Source of the DNA: Rhodospirillales bacterium
GTDB taxonomy: Bacteria; Pseudomonadota; Alphaproteobacteria; Rhodospirillales; UBA2165
Direction of reading: 5' to 3'
Assembly: GCA_022823235.1 (NCBI GenBank)
Contig: JAJDXO010000049.1
Span: forward strand, 1 to 64,000
Length of the DNA: 64,000 nt
The notes beneath the pieces were generated by a model. The model was not told the DNA's origin, did not search any database, and saw nothing but the letters and a program-made list of their open reading frames with translations. Numbering within the stretch: position 1 is the stretch's first letter; every line of letters starts with the position of its first letter. Made by a program: the position numbers and the translations under genes. Positions 27,311 to 36,781 of this stretch are shown here, one piece after another.

Positions 27311-28207
27311 CTATTCCGCCGCCTTCCGCCCGGTCACGGTTTCCGCGTAGATGTCGAGGGTTTGCTGCAAGGTTCTCGATTTATCCAGCGTTTCGCGGGT
27401 CTCGGCCCCCAACGGCGACGAATCGAGCAGCCGGAAGACCTCCGCGGCGCCCTTGTGCAGATTGGGCGTGAGGCCGGCGGCGCCGAAGGTTTCGGAAATC
27501 TGATCCATTTCCCCGGACCAGCGGCCGGCATCGCAAGCGTAAAACGGCACCCGGGCGGTCATCATCTCCCAATCGGCCTTCTGGCTTTTCGAAATCTCCG
27601 CCTGCAATTCCCGGCCGACACCCAGCAACTCGGCGGCGAGCAGTACCGCGGTGTGGAGCGTCATTTTGCCCTTGGTCATTCCCGCGTAGCACATCTTGAT
27701 GGCGGCGGCCCGGGTGATCTCCGGTCCCATGTCGATGACGGAAACGGCCTCGCCGTCCATGAACGCGATTTCGCTTACCGACGCCCCGCCGGCATAGAAC
27801 CTTGTCTTGGGGCCGCGGCCGGGCGGCGGACCGATAATCCCCACCTTCACGAAATCCGCACCGGCGCCGCTCATGGCCTCGGCAATGGCCAGCGTCGTCG
27901 CCGGCGAAACGGCGTTGCAATCCACGAACAGCGGCCGGGCGCCCGTTGCCGACATCGCCGCCGCCGCATCGGCCGCGAACCCGAGGGCGTTTTCGGGCGG
28001 CATGATGGAGAGCACCATGGAAGCCTCCCGGACAAGGCTTCCGAGATCGCCGGCGTCCTCCATATTCGATCGCCCGGCGCGTTCCCTGGTGAGTTCGCTC
28101 CGGCCCGTCAGTACGGTCAGCACCCGATGCCCCTGGCCGCCGAGCATCCCGCCGACGACATGTCCCATGTCACCGGGGCTGATAACCCCGATCGTCCGTG
28201 TATCCAT
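27311..28207 (-). CDS. NAD(P)-dependent oxidoreductase with DUF1932 C-terminal domain
   Basis: 298 residues. An N-terminal Rossmann domain begins MDTRTIGVISPGDMGHVVGG, where the usual GxGxxG is varied to SPGDMG. The conserved MLSIMPPENALGFAADAA-like segment and SPATTLAIAEAMSGAGADFV follow. The C-terminal domain KMCYAGMTKGKMTLHTAVLL is the DUF1932 (6-phosphogluconate dehydrogenase C-like) region with the active Lys in KMCYAGMTKG. The substrate is probably a beta-hydroxy acid. The start at ATG 28207 is taken because the 79-codon upstream extension is compositionally unlike the gene. Confidence 0.85.
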   Translation of the reverse strand: MDTRTIGVISPGDMGHVVGGMLGGQGHRVLTVLTGRSELTRERAGRSNMEDAGDLGSLVREASMVLSIMPPENALGFAADAAAAMSATGARPLFVDCNAVSPATTLAIAEAMSGAGADFVKVGIIGPPPGRGPKTRFYAGGASVSEIAFMDGEAVSVIDMGPEITRAAAIKMCYAGMTKGKMTLHTAVLLAAELLGVGRELQAEISKSQKADWEMMTARVPFYACDAGRWSGEMDQISETFGAAGLTPNLHKGAAEVFRLLDSSPLGAETRETLDKSRTLQQTLDIYAETVTGRKAAE

Positions 28208-28355
28208 TAATGAGTCCCCCTCCTGGGCGGCCCGGCATCGATTGAGGTGCCGGCTCCGAAAGAAATTTTCGATGAATGGCGCCAGTATACCAATTCGAAC
28301 GCCGGGCCCAATCCCGGCAACGACATTTCTTTGTTGATGACGAGGGGCCGCCTTC

Positions 28356-30017
28356 CTATTGCGCCGCCGCCTTGAGAGCCGACATGCGGGAATAGGCCGC
28401 GAGATATTCGAGGCTGGTGGCGACCTCGACCAGAACCGGCCCATCGACGGCCATCGCCTTTTCGATCACCGGCGCCACGTCGTCCTCGGTTTCGATCTTG
28501 AACGCCGTCAGACCAAAAGCCGCACCCATGGCGGCGAAATCCGGATTGGGCAGATCGGTTGCGATGGTCCGGCCCGGGTAATCCTTCTCCTGATAGAGCC
28601 GGATAGTGCCCAGGCTGCCGTTGTTGGAGACGAAGATGCGGATCGGCAGATTGCGCTCCACGGCCACCGACATCTCGTTGCCCGTCATCTGAAATCCCCC
28701 GTCGCCGACCAGGCAGGCGACTTGCCGGTCCGGATGGCGAAGACCGGCCGCCACTGCCGCGGGCACCCCGAAGCCCATGGCCCCGGCGACGGCGCCCAGG
28801 AATTTGTGGGTGGGCTTGAACGGAAACAACCGGTGCAGCCAGGTCGAAAAATTGCCCGCGTCGTTGGCGATGACGGCGTCGTCGTTCAGCGCGCCGGCCA
28901 GCCCCTTGATGACGTTTCCGAACACCACCCCGTCGTCGGCGCGGGGGAAATCCCACGCCATCCGGCTCGCCGCCAGATCATGGGCCCTGGCGATCCAGGC
29001 CGGCCTCCCATCGGGCGCGGGCTTGGCGTTCATTTTCGCCAAGGCCTCCAAAACCGCCGTTCCGTCGGCGTTGATTTCCAGGTCGGTTTCATAAACCCGC
29101 CCGAGTTGCGCCGCATCGGGGTGAACGTGAATCAACGGCTGGTCCGGTTTGGGCGCCTTGGGAATGGCGTAGCCCTGCGTGGTTACGTCCCCCAGCCTGG
29201 AGCCGACGGCCATGACCAGATCCGCCTCGTTCAATGTCCGCTCGAACTCGGCCGGCATGTTGAAAGCCATGTGCGCGGCATAATTCGGGTGCGTGTTGTC
29301 GAACAGATCCTGATGGCGCCAGCCGGCGGCGACCGGGACCTGCCACGCCTCGCTGACCGCCCGCAAGGCGTCGCGCCCGCCGCCCTGGTCGATCTGACCG
29401 CCGGCGATCAGCAGCGGGCGCTCGGCGGCCGCGAGCCGCCGGGCGATCTCGGCGATCTGCCGGTCGTCGGGCACGGGAAGATCGCTGCCCGCGCGCGCCG
29501 CCGCCGGCGCGCTTATGTCGTCGAGCAGCATATCCTCGGGCAGCGAAACGACCACCGGACCGGGCGTCCCGCCTTCGGCGGCGGCGAACGCCTTCGCCGT
29601 CTCCTCGGGGAGCGCTTCGGCGTCCGTCACCTCGACCACATGCTTGGCCATGCCGCCGAAAAAGCGCCGGTAGTCGACTTCCTGGAACGCCATGCGGCCA
29701 AGGTCCGCGCGGGCCACTTGCCCGATGAACAGAACCAGAGGGACCGCATCCTGCTCGGCGACGTGAACGCCGATGGAGGCATTGGTCGCGCCGGGCCCCC
29801 GGCTGACCATGGCGACCCCGGCCCGTCCGGTCATCTTGCCGTCCGCGACGCCCATCAGGGTTGCCCCCGACTCGTGCCGGGTGGTCACGACGTCGATATG
29901 GGGGGCGTCGTACATGGCGTCGATAACCGCGAGATAGCTCTCGCCGGGAACGCAGAAGACCCGGTCGATCCCGTGCAATCCCATTGTCTCGACCAATATG
30001 TCGGCGGCGCGCGCCAT
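28356..30017 (-). CDS. Thiamine-pyrophosphate enzyme, acetolactate synthase-like
   Basis: 553 residues from MARAADILVETMGLHGIDRV. The PYR domain holds the activating Glu in TTRHESGATLMGVADGKMTG (about residue 47-66). A central FAD/transhydrogenase-like domain (ADLVMAVGSRLGDVTTQGYA) follows. The PP domain binds TPP through GDGGFQMTGNEMSVAVERNL and the later NN of VSNNGSLGTIRLYQ. The enzyme belongs to the broad acetolactate synthase/benzoylformate decarboxylase/sulfoacetaldehyde group; I see nothing that fixes the substrate, and no regulatory subunit gene is adjacent. It is divergent from the EamA transporter and 148 nt upstream of the dehydrogenase gene on the same strand, so the two may form one pathway. 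Confidence 0.9.
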   Translation of the reverse strand: MARAADILVETMGLHGIDRVFCVPGESYLAVIDAMYDAPHIDVVTTRHESGATLMGVADGKMTGRAGVAMVSRGPGATNASIGVHVAEQDAVPLVLFIGQVARADLGRMAFQEVDYRRFFGGMAKHVVEVTDAEALPEETAKAFAAAEGGTPGPVVVSLPEDMLLDDISAPAAARAGSDLPVPDDRQIAEIARRLAAAERPLLIAGGQIDQGGGRDALRAVSEAWQVPVAAGWRHQDLFDNTHPNYAAHMAFNMPAEFERTLNEADLVMAVGSRLGDVTTQGYAIPKAPKPDQPLIHVHPDAAQLGRVYETDLEINADGTAVLEALAKMNAKPAPDGRPAWIARAHDLAASRMAWDFPRADDGVVFGNVIKGLAGALNDDAVIANDAGNFSTWLHRLFPFKPTHKFLGAVAGAMGFGVPAAVAAGLRHPDRQVACLVGDGGFQMTGNEMSVAVERNLPIRIFVSNNGSLGTIRLYQEKDYPGRTIATDLPNPDFAAMGAAFGLTAFKIETEDDVAPVIEKAMAVDGPVLVEVATSLEYLAAYSRMSALKAAAQ

Positions 30018-30235
30018 GTGCTTCTCCCCGGCCCGAAATTCAACCCTCCCGGTGATATCGGTCTCCGCGCGGGTCTGCAAGACGCCAACCGCCGGGGCCG
30101 CCGCGGGCAAGAGCCGCGATTTCCGCCGATCCCTTCCGGCAATCCCCGGCGCCGTCGCCGGCGGGCCTTGCCTTTGAGCGGGGCGGACTGTCTTATGGCG
30201 ATGGGCGCCCAAACGCCCGAACGCCTGGAGCGCCC

Positions 30236-31171
30236 ATGTCCGATACCGTCCCGACGGTTGCGCCTGCCGGGACCCGGCAATCCTACCTGCTCGGGGCCGG
30301 CTTTACGCTGGCCGCGGTCTTTTTGTTTACCGCCTCCCACGGCATTGTCCGTCTGCTCAGCGGAGGCCTGCATCCGACCGAAATCGCCTTCTTCTCAAAC
30401 GTCTTCTCATTCCTGTTCTACGTTCCCTGGCTGATCCGAAACGGGATCGGCGCCATGAAGACGCCCAAGTTCCACATCCACTTCGTCCGGTCCTTTTTCA
30501 ACGCGGCGGCGGTGATGTGCTGGTACACCGCGCTATTCCTGACCCCGCTCGGAGACGCCGTCGCCCTGGCGCAGACGGGTCCGCTTTTCCTGACCTTGGC
30601 GGCAATCCTGTTCCTCGGCGAGCAAGTAGGGCCCCGGCGATGGGTGGCGATGGGTATCGGGGCCATCGGCGCGCTGGTCATTATCCGGCCGGGCTTCGAG
30701 GAATTCTCCCTCGGGTTCATCTTCGTGCTTGCCGGCGGGTGCTTCGGCGCCGGCACCAAGATCTTCGCCAAGTTTCTCACACGGTACGACAGCCCGGCGA
30801 CGTGCGGTGCGTATGTGGCGCTGTTGCAGATCCCGATCACCTTTGCTTTCGCCATCTGGTTCTGGCAGCAGCCGACGTTGGAACAGATACTGTGGCTCGC
30901 CGCCATTGGCCTTCTGGTTGGCGCCGCTCACCTGACGATGGTGCAGGCGTTCAGATACTCGGACGTCAGCGCCGTCGAACCGCTTCACTACACGCGCCTG
31001 GTCTGGGCGGCGGCCATTGGATATTTCTTTTTCGCCGAGTTCCCCGATCTGTGGACCTGGGTCGGCGGCGCAATCATCGTCGGCGCCACCACATACGTCG
31101 CGCGCCGCGAACGCGCTGCCGGAACGATCCGGAGGCGCACCTCCGCCGACAGCCCGGCACCCGGGCCGTAG
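30236..31171 (+). CDS. EamA/DMT-family transporter
   Basis: 311 residues, ten predicted membrane helices in two EamA repeats (FTLAAVFLFTASHGIVRLLS and FIFVLAGGCFGAGTKIFAKF). The conserved end of the first repeat (FLGEQVGPRRWVAMGIGAIG) and of the second (YFFFAEFPDLWTWVGGAIIV) are clear. The family exports amino acids, nucleosides or drugs, or carries nucleotide sugars; substrate unknown. The final residues (TIRRRTSADSPAPGP) are encoded by sequence repeated 344 bp downstream. It diverges from the TPP enzyme gene. Confidence 0.9.
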   Translation: MSDTVPTVAPAGTRQSYLLGAGFTLAAVFLFTASHGIVRLLSGGLHPTEIAFFSNVFSFLFYVPWLIRNGIGAMKTPKFHIHFVRSFFNAAAVMCWYTALFLTPLGDAVALAQTGPLFLTLAAILFLGEQVGPRRWVAMGIGAIGALVIIRPGFEEFSLGFIFVLAGGCFGAGTKIFAKFLTRYDSPATCGAYVALLQIPITFAFAIWFWQQPTLEQILWLAAIGLLVGAAHLTMVQAFRYSDVSAVEPLHYTRLVWAAAIGYFFFAEFPDLWTWVGGAIIVGATTYVARRERAAGTIRRRTSADSPAPGP

Positions 31172-31511
31172 GGTCTGTACTCGATTAGGGGATTCCCGTT
31201 TTTGCGGATTTGCGGTTCAAGCTTTGCCCCTGACGAGGCGAGGGCACCCAGCGAAACTCCCTCCCCCTTGGCCTACTCCGCCGAAGTAGCCTTCGGCTAC
31301 GAAGGCTGGAACGGGGGAGGGTTGGGGTGGGGGTGAAGATGAGGGTGGGGGTGGATCGACAATCCCCCTCACCCAGCTACGGCTAGGCTCGCTTCTCTCG
31401 CCAAGCCTTCGCATCCCTCTCCCTCCAGGGGAGAGGGACCTTGTGCCGCGCCGTCCTCATCGCCGGAATGATCCGGAGGCGCACCTCCGCCGACAGCCCG
31501 GCACCCGGGCC
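31118..31511. repeat. Duplicated EamA gene end flanking family R repeat (copy 5)
   Basis: A 50-bp segment at 31118-31167 (C-terminal codons of the EamA gene) recurs at 31462-31511 with a single mismatch. Between the copies are a left-end tag TCTGTACTCGAT (31174-31185) and a full family R repeat (about 31255-31450) that carries an extra TACTCCGCCGAAGTAGCCTT/GGCTACGAAGGC insertion. It looks like an insertion or repair event that copied the gene end. The remaining bases up to 31612 hold no gene. Confidence 0.75.
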
Positions 31512-31612
31512 CTAGCGCAGTTTCCGGCCAAATAGGGCTGGCCACTTGGTGCGGCGGAACGCTACTGTTTAGCCAAGACAAAACCAAGACCTGCGGGGAG
31601 CGGAATCTTCTG

Positions 31613-32635
31613 ATGGCGAACGGCATCGAAAAGGCCAACGGACACCGGCCAAGCGGACTGCTGCACCTGCTCGATCCTTCGCTGCGCCTCGCGCCGCACC
31701 CCGACCAATCCGACCTTCCCTTCGATCTCGACCAGACGCTGTCATCCGTCTTCCGGCTGACCTCGGAAGTTCCCGAGGAGGCCTTCTCGGCGCGGACGCT
31801 GGGGACCGAGCGGCAGGGCAATGCGATCGTCATCGGCGGCGGCGGGCTGATGCTGACCATCGGCTATCTGGTGGTCGACGCCGACGAGATCGTCCTTCAC
31901 GGCCGCGGCGGCCGGACCCTGGCAGCCGAGCTCCTGGGCTACAACCACGAGAGCGGCTTCGCGGTGATCCGAGCGCTCGAGGCGCCCGATGTCCCGCCCT
32001 TGCCGCGGGGCAGTTCGAAAACGCTTCGCGAAGGCGACCCGGCGATTATCGCGCCGTACGGCGGCGCCGACCACGCCATATCGGGCGCCGTCGTCTCGAG
32101 GCGCGAATTCGCCGGGTCCTGGGAGTACATGCTGGACCACGCCATCTTTACCGCGCCGATTCATCCAAACTGGTCCGGGGCGGCGTTGATCGACGGGTCC
32201 GGCCAATTGGTCGGCGTCGGCTCGTTGTGGGTGAACGACGCGGAGCCCGGGAGCAAGGACAGTCCCGGCAACATGTTCGTTCCGATCGATCTTCTCGAAC
32301 CGATCCTCGACGATCTGATCAACAAGGGGTTCGCCGATGTCGAGCCGCGGCCCTGGCTGGGCATGTACACGTCCGAGGCCATGCGCCGGCTGTTCGTGTC
32401 CGGGGTCATCCCCGAGGGCCCGGCCGATATCGCCGGTGTCGAGGCCGGCGATCTCGTCGCCGGGGTCGCCGATCAGCCGGTGACCCGGCTGAGCGAAATG
32501 TACCGGATGATATGGGGATTGGGCGGCGCCGGCACGGAGGTCCTGCTGAACCTGCGCCGCAACGGCGAAGACATGGATGTCACGATTACGTCGGACAGCC
32601 GCTATCGCTTCATGCAGCAGCGGCGTCCGCACTGA
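31613..32635 (+). CDS. HtrA-like PDZ protein lacking catalytic His and Asp (pseudoprotease)
   Basis: 340 residues with a trypsin-like region (about 60-235) and a C-terminal PDZ domain (about 245-330, WLGMYTSEAMRRLFVSGVIP, then GPADIAGVEAGDLVAGVADQ). Aligned to DegP, the catalytic His position is Tyr85 (LTIGYLVVDADEIVL), the Asp position is Gly115 (NHESGFAVI), and the Ser188 equivalent remains in HPNWSGAAL. Proteolysis is therefore unlikely. There is no signal peptide, so it is probably cytoplasmic. A Shine-Dalgarno (GGGGAGCGG) precedes ATG 31613. The gene runs directly into a polytopic membrane protein. A scaffold or peptide-binding role is inference. Confidence 0.8.
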   Translation: MANGIEKANGHRPSGLLHLLDPSLRLAPHPDQSDLPFDLDQTLSSVFRLTSEVPEEAFSARTLGTERQGNAIVIGGGGLMLTIGYLVVDADEIVLHGRGGRTLAAELLGYNHESGFAVIRALEAPDVPPLPRGSSKTLREGDPAIIAPYGGADHAISGAVVSRREFAGSWEYMLDHAIFTAPIHPNWSGAALIDGSGQLVGVGSLWVNDAEPGSKDSPGNMFVPIDLLEPILDDLINKGFADVEPRPWLGMYTSEAMRRLFVSGVIPEGPADIAGVEAGDLVAGVADQPVTRLSEMYRMIWGLGGAGTEVLLNLRRNGEDMDVTITSDSRYRFMQQRRPH

Positions 32636-32687
32636 TCAACCGGCGAAGTCAAGCTCCGCCGGCGTCTCCCACACCGCGTTTCCCGAC

Positions 32688-34046
32688 TTGCCCCAAACCG
32701 CCATCCCCGTTGCCGCCTGGTTGTTCAGCGCCATCGCCGTGATCACGATCATCGGCGCCTTCGCCGGCGGACATGTCCTCCCCTCGCTCGCGGCGCTTTG
32801 CATCGTTCTCTATCTTGCTCTTGAATTCCGCCGCATCCCGAGGCCTCAGCAGATTTCGGGCATGGTGCTCGCGGGCCTGGGCATCGCGGCTCTGGCGGCG
32901 GCCGGGGATTGGCAGTCCGGACTGCTGGAGGGCATCAGCCGGTCGCGCGTCTTCCTGGTTCTGTTCTTCGCGGTGACCTGGATGCAGTGGCCGGTTGCCC
33001 GGAGCCCGGCCCTTCGGGCAACCCGGGCAACCATCGTCTCGCAGCCCCCCGGACGCCGCTTCGCCTATTTGACCGGCGGCGTTCACCTGTTGGGGTCGGT
33101 GCTGAATTTGGCCGGCCTCGGATTGCTCACCACCATCGTCGAAAAGCCCGGCACCGATCCGGCGCTCCGCAAGCGGCTGACCCTGGCCCTCATGCAGGGA
33201 TTCACCAGCGCGTCATGCTGGTCGCCGTTCTACATCGGAACAATCGTGGTCCTCGTCGCCCTCCCCGCGCTTACCTGGGGGGACCTCGCGCCCTGGGGCG
33301 CCGGAATGGCCGTCGTGCTGATGATCGGGTCGTGGGGCCTGGCGCGATTTTCGGCAAACCGCTCCGGCGCGCGGGCCGAAGCGGCCGAGGCCATTCCGCT
33401 GCGGGCGGGTCAGGGCTTGCGCACCCTTGCCCTGCTGGCATCGCTGATCGGAATCGTGATGGTTCTCGTGGAGGTTCTCGACGCCCCGATTCCGGTGATT
33501 CTCGGCATCGTCGCGCCGCCCTTCGCGTTGATCTGGTTCGCCTCCCATAAATCCGGCGCCCACCCGTTCAGGGAACTTGCGTTGAGGGCGATGACGGCGA
33601 TGCCCGGCTTACGGAACGAAACCCTCATCTTCGTCGCCGCCAACATTTTCGGGATCGGCGTCGGCGCGCTGCTTCCGGCCGCCGCGGTCGCCGAATTCGT
33701 CCACACGGCCATCCCCTTCCCCGATCTCAGGATCGTCGCCTTGATCCTCGTCTTCGTCGCCACCAGCGCCGCCGGCCTGCACGCGGTCATCGTGGTGGTC
33801 TCGCTGAGCGCCATCCTTCCCCCGTCGGCGCTGGGGCTGCCGGACCTGATCGTCGGGCTCACCTATATGGGATGCTGGGGCATGAGCACCATGATTTCGC
33901 CGTTCTCGGGAACCACGTTGTTCATGTCGCGGGCCACCGCCGTACCTGCCCATGTCATCGGCTGGCGCTGGTCGCCGCCGCTGGTCGGCGTCAGCAGTGT
34001 GCTTATCGCAGCGACGGTGATCGGATTGCGGCACCTCCTCTATTGA
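32688..34046 (+). CDS. Polytopic inner membrane protein of unknown function
   Basis: About 450 residues with roughly eleven hydrophobic helices. The frame is open from 32577 but overlaps the previous gene; I take TTG 32688 (LPQTAIPVAAWLFSAIAVIT) as the earliest start that removes the overlap, with low certainty. Conserved-looking loops are RATIVSQPPGRRFAYLTGG, FTSASCWSPFYIGTIVVLVA and GCWGMSTMISPFSGTTLFMS. Two inverted halves, each ending in a Ser/Thr/Gly-rich re-entrant-like segment, recall ion-transporter-superfamily permeases (SLC13/DctM-like), but I cannot assign a family. It follows the pseudo-HtrA gene at 52 nt and is likely co-transcribed. Confidence 0.65.
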   Translation: MPQTAIPVAAWLFSAIAVITIIGAFAGGHVLPSLAALCIVLYLALEFRRIPRPQQISGMVLAGLGIAALAAAGDWQSGLLEGISRSRVFLVLFFAVTWMQWPVARSPALRATRATIVSQPPGRRFAYLTGGVHLLGSVLNLAGLGLLTTIVEKPGTDPALRKRLTLALMQGFTSASCWSPFYIGTIVVLVALPALTWGDLAPWGAGMAVVLMIGSWGLARFSANRSGARAEAAEAIPLRAGQGLRTLALLASLIGIVMVLVEVLDAPIPVILGIVAPPFALIWFASHKSGAHPFRELALRAMTAMPGLRNETLIFVAANIFGIGVGALLPAAAVAEFVHTAIPFPDLRIVALILVFVATSAAGLHAVIVVVSLSAILPPSALGLPDLIVGLTYMGCWGMSTMISPFSGTTLFMSRATAVPAHVIGWRWSPPLVGVSSVLIAATVIGLRHLLY

Positions 34047-34077
34047 CACGCCGCCGTCGCGCGGCGCTAAAGCGCCA

Positions 34078-34160
34078 CCCTCTCCCCCTTCTTCTTCAGG
34101 GGGAGAGGGGATTTGACTCCCTCTCCCTCTGGGAGAGGGTTGGGGTGAGGGTGAACCGAC
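34078..34160. repeat. Family R repeat, short copy
   Basis: An 11-bp hairpin CCCTCTCCCCC/GGGGGAGAGGG (34078-34088 with 34099-34109) is followed by ATTTGACTCCCTCTCCCTCT and the GGTTGGGGTGAGGGTGAACC block. It directly precedes another repeat element. Confidence 0.75.
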
Positions 34161-34163
34161 AAG

Positions 34164-34272
34164 TCGTCATGCCCGGGCCGGGGGCGGCGCTCCATATCAA
34201 ACCAGGCCGTCATCACCGGGCGCAGACCCGGTGATCCACGTGGATGCCCGGATCAAGTCCGGGCATGACGAC
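34164..34272. repeat. Inverted-repeat element (family S, copy 1)
   Basis: A 109-bp unit bounded by GTCGTCATGCCCGG and its exact reverse complement CCGGGCATGACGAC. Inside are CGTCATCACCGGG/CCCGGTGAT arms and the CCACGTGGATGCCCGGATCA segment. Similar modules, in degenerate form, are at 58926-59032. Short elements of this type are common in alphaproteobacterial intergenic DNA. Confidence 0.7.
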
Positions 34273-34445
34273 AACATAACGATAATCGCGTTTTGTTCCC
34301 TCGCCCCCTTGCCCCGGCGTCCGTCCGGGCTAAATGAGTAGACGAGTGCCGCTCCATTACCGGGGCGGCGTTCTGCGTATTTGGAGGCCAGCCATGCAAT
34401 TTTGTACGAACTATTCGGGGGGTACCTCCCAAACGGGTGTCATCA

Positions 34446-34475
34446 AATGTCCATGAATGTCCATGAATGTCCATT
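34446..34475 (+). repeat. Three tandem copies of a 10-bp unit
   Basis: ATGTCCATGA is repeated three times in direct orientation (third copy ATGTCCATTC), with a period of one helical turn, about 120 nt upstream of the amidohydrolase gene. The rest of the 549-base gap 34047-34595 beyond the two repeat elements holds nothing I can call as a gene. Confidence 0.6.
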
Positions 34476-34595
34476 CCGCCGAAAACGCAGCTATGCGCCC
34501 CGCGCATGGCGGCGCTCCTCACCGTCTCCGTGGTTCAATTCGGCCGGCAACTGCTCTAATCTCGTTACGACGAACAGTAGTGTGGGGAGGTAAAC

Positions 34596-35585
34596 GTGGC
34601 GAAAAAGCCGGCTGTTACAATCGACTGCCATGCGCACATCGTGGTGCCGGAGGTCTTCGAAATCACCTCGAAGCACGGTCTTCACGCGCGCATCGGACTG
34701 AAGGGCCGGACCAGCCTGGGGGCGGCCAGGGAGTCGCAGCGCACCATGACACGCATGGTGGGCACCAGGGAGCGGCTCCGGGACATGGACCGCATGGGCG
34801 TCGACATGCAGGTGATCTCGCCCAGCATCGTTCATCAATCCACCTATTGGGCCCCGGCGGCGCGGGCGCACAAAATCGACCGGATGACCAACGATGCAAC
34901 CGCGGAGATGGTCGCCGAACACCCCGACCGGCTGATCGGTATCGGTCTGGTTCCCCTCCACGATCCCAAGCGGGCGGTCCGGGAGATGACCCGCTGCGTG
35001 ACCGACCTCGGGCTCCGGGGGGTTGAGATTTCCACCGTCGTCAACGACCTGGAAATCGGCGATCCGAAATTCCTCCCGTTCTGGAAGGCGGCGGAGAAGT
35101 TGGACTGCCCGATCTTCATCCATCCGGCCGGCAACTCCGATCCGCGGCTTCGAAAATTCGGCCTAGCGTTCAATTTGGGGCAGCCCTACGAAGAGGCGTT
35201 GGCCATGTCGTCCCTGGTCTATGAGGGGATCATGGACAAGTTCCCGAAACTGAAAGTCCTCATTGTCCATGGCGGCGGCTTTTTGCCCTACTACGCCGGA
35301 CGTCAGGATTCTGCTTCCCGGACCGGACGGGACGGCGCCGGGCTGAAGGGCGAATTCTCCAGCTATATCCGGAAATTCTATTTCGACACGGTGCTGTTCA
35401 ACCCGGACATGCTGACGTTTCTCGCCACCAAGGCGCCGGCAAGCCACATCCTCATGGGCACCGACTATCCCTTCGGCGAGAAGGACCCGGTCGGCTTCAT
35501 CAAGCGCAACCGGAAGATACCGGCGGCGGCGCGGGACGGCCTGCTGGGGAAAAACGCGGCGCGGCTGTTCAAAATCCTCGTGTGA
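34596..35585 (+). CDS. ACMSD-type amidohydrolase family protein
   Basis: 329 residues of the amidohydrolase-2 (aminocarboxymuconate-semialdehyde decarboxylase-like) family. Metal ligands appear in [12 protein letters not shown] (H12, H14), in IFIHPAGN, in [14 protein letters not shown] and the Asp of [11 protein letters not shown]. These TIM-barrel enzymes decarboxylate or hydrate aromatic or muconate-type acids. The stop TGA overlaps the ATG of the next gene (TGATG), and the following flavin monooxygenase and HIT gene are also overlapped, indicating a tight operon. GGGGAGG at 34584-34590 is the Shine-Dalgarno. The substrate is unknown. Confidence 0.9.
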   Translation: MAKKPAVTIDCHAHIVVPEVFEITSKHGLHARIGLKGRTSLGAARESQRTMTRMVGTRERLRDMDRMGVDMQVISPSIVHQSTYWAPAARAHKIDRMTNDATAEMVAEHPDRLIGIGLVPLHDPKRAVREMTRCVTDLGLRGVEISTVVNDLEIGDPKFLPFWKAAEKLDCPIFIHPAGNSDPRLRKFGLAFNLGQPYEEALAMSSLVYEGIMDKFPKLKVLIVHGGGFLPYYAGRQDSASRTGRDGAGLKGEFSSYIRKFYFDTVLFNPDMLTFLATKAPASHILMGTDYPFGEKDPVGFIKRNRKIPAAARDGLLGKNAARLFKILV

Positions 35586-36781
35586 TGGCCGCCAAGCCGA
35601 AAATCCTCATCGCCGGGGCCGGCATGGGCGGACTGACCGCCGGCGCCGCCCTGCTTCAGGCGGGGTACGATGTCGAGATATACGAGCAGGCCCCCGAGCT
35701 CGGCGAGGTCGGCGCCGGATTTCAGGTGAGCGCCAACGCCACCCGCGTCCTCTGCGCCCTTGGCCTCGGCGACGGCCTGGAGCGGATCGCCGCCATTCCC
35801 GACGGCAAAGTCATCCGCATCTGGAGCACCGGCGACACCTGGCCCCTGTTCGACTTCGATCAGGCCTTCGTCGAGCGCTATGGCTATCCCTACTACACCT
35901 TCCACCGCGCCGATCTGCACGAATTGCTGGTCGACGCCGTCCGCCGCGAAAAGCCGGATGCGATTTATCTCGGCCATGCCTGTACCGGGTTCGAACAGGA
36001 CGGCGGCGGCGTGATCCTGAAATTCGACAACGGAAACGAGGCGCGCGGCGACGCCCTCATCGGCGCCGACGGCGTGCATTCGACCATCCGCGCCGCCCTG
36101 GGTCACCAGGACAATCCCGTATTCACCGGCTCCATGGCGTGGCGCGGCGTCCTGCCCGCCGACGATCTGCCGGAGGACCGGTTTCCACCGGTCGGCACCA
36201 ACTGGGTGGGTCCCGGCGGGCACTGCATCACCTACCACCTCCGCCGGGGCGAAATATTCAACTTCGTCGGCGTCCGCGAGAAGGACTGGCAGGTGGAGTC
36301 GTGGACGGCACGGGGCTCCAAGGAAGAATTCTTCGCCGATTTCGAGGGCTGGCACGAGGACATCCACTATCTGATCGAGCGGATCGAGGAACCCTTCAAG
36401 TGGGCATTCATGGTCCGCGAGCCGCTGGAGAGTTGGACCAGCGGCCGGGTGACGCTGATGGGCGATGCCTGTCATGCCATGGTGCCGATGCTGGCTCAGG
36501 GCGCCTGCGCGGCCATCGAGGACGGCTACGTGCTCATGCGGGCGTTCGAGGCGGCGGGCGGCGCCGTCGAGGAGGCGCTCGGGCGCTATGAAAGCGCCCG
36601 CCACGAACGCACATCCAGGATGGTGCTGGGCTCGGCCGACAACGCCCGCCGGTTTCACGACCACACCCTCGCCGATCCCTCGGAGGCCAAGGAATACGTG
36701 GACCGTGAATGGCAGCCGGACAGGATATTCGAGCGCTACGACTGGTTGTTCGCCTACGACGCGACGACGGCAACCGTATGA
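35585..36781 (+). CDS. FAD-dependent monooxygenase, salicylate hydroxylase-like
   Basis: 398 residues. The N-terminal Rossmann loop is [20 protein letters not shown] with the FAD-ribose Glu in [19 protein letters not shown]. The DG motif segment is [17 protein letters not shown], and the second FAD motif is [20 protein letters not shown]. The usual GD motif and the Pro of the salicylate-hydroxylase group are present. Such enzymes hydroxylate, or oxidatively decarboxylate, phenolic acids. ATG 35585 overlaps the amidohydrolase stop, and its own stop overlaps the HIT gene start, so the three are coupled. Together they suggest an aromatic-acid catabolic step. Confidence 0.9.
   Translation: MAAKPKILIAGAGMGGLTAGAALLQAGYDVEIYEQAPELGEVGAGFQVSANATRVLCALGLGDGLERIAAIPDGKVIRIWSTGDTWPLFDFDQAFVERYGYPYYTFHRADLHELLVDAVRREKPDAIYLGHACTGFEQDGGGVILKFDNGNEARGDALIGADGVHSTIRAALGHQDNPVFTGSMAWRGVLPADDLPEDRFPPVGTNWVGPGGHCITYHLRRGEIFNFVGVREKDWQVESWTARGSKEEFFADFEGWHEDIHYLIERIEEPFKWAFMVREPLESWTSGRVTLMGDACHAMVPMLAQGACAAIEDGYVLMRAFEAAGGAVEEALGRYESARHERTSRMVLGSADNARRFHDHTLADPSEAKEYVDREWQPDRIFERYDWLFAYDATTATV

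Noticed and set aside
31462-31511. A second short gene at the repeated EamA end
   Set aside because: It is only the copied 3' end and has no start or upstream coding sequence.
32577-32687. Start of the membrane protein inside the pseudo-HtrA gene
   Set aside because: This part is an out-of-frame reading of the PDZ gene end and of Ser/Arg-rich linker; a later start is more credible.
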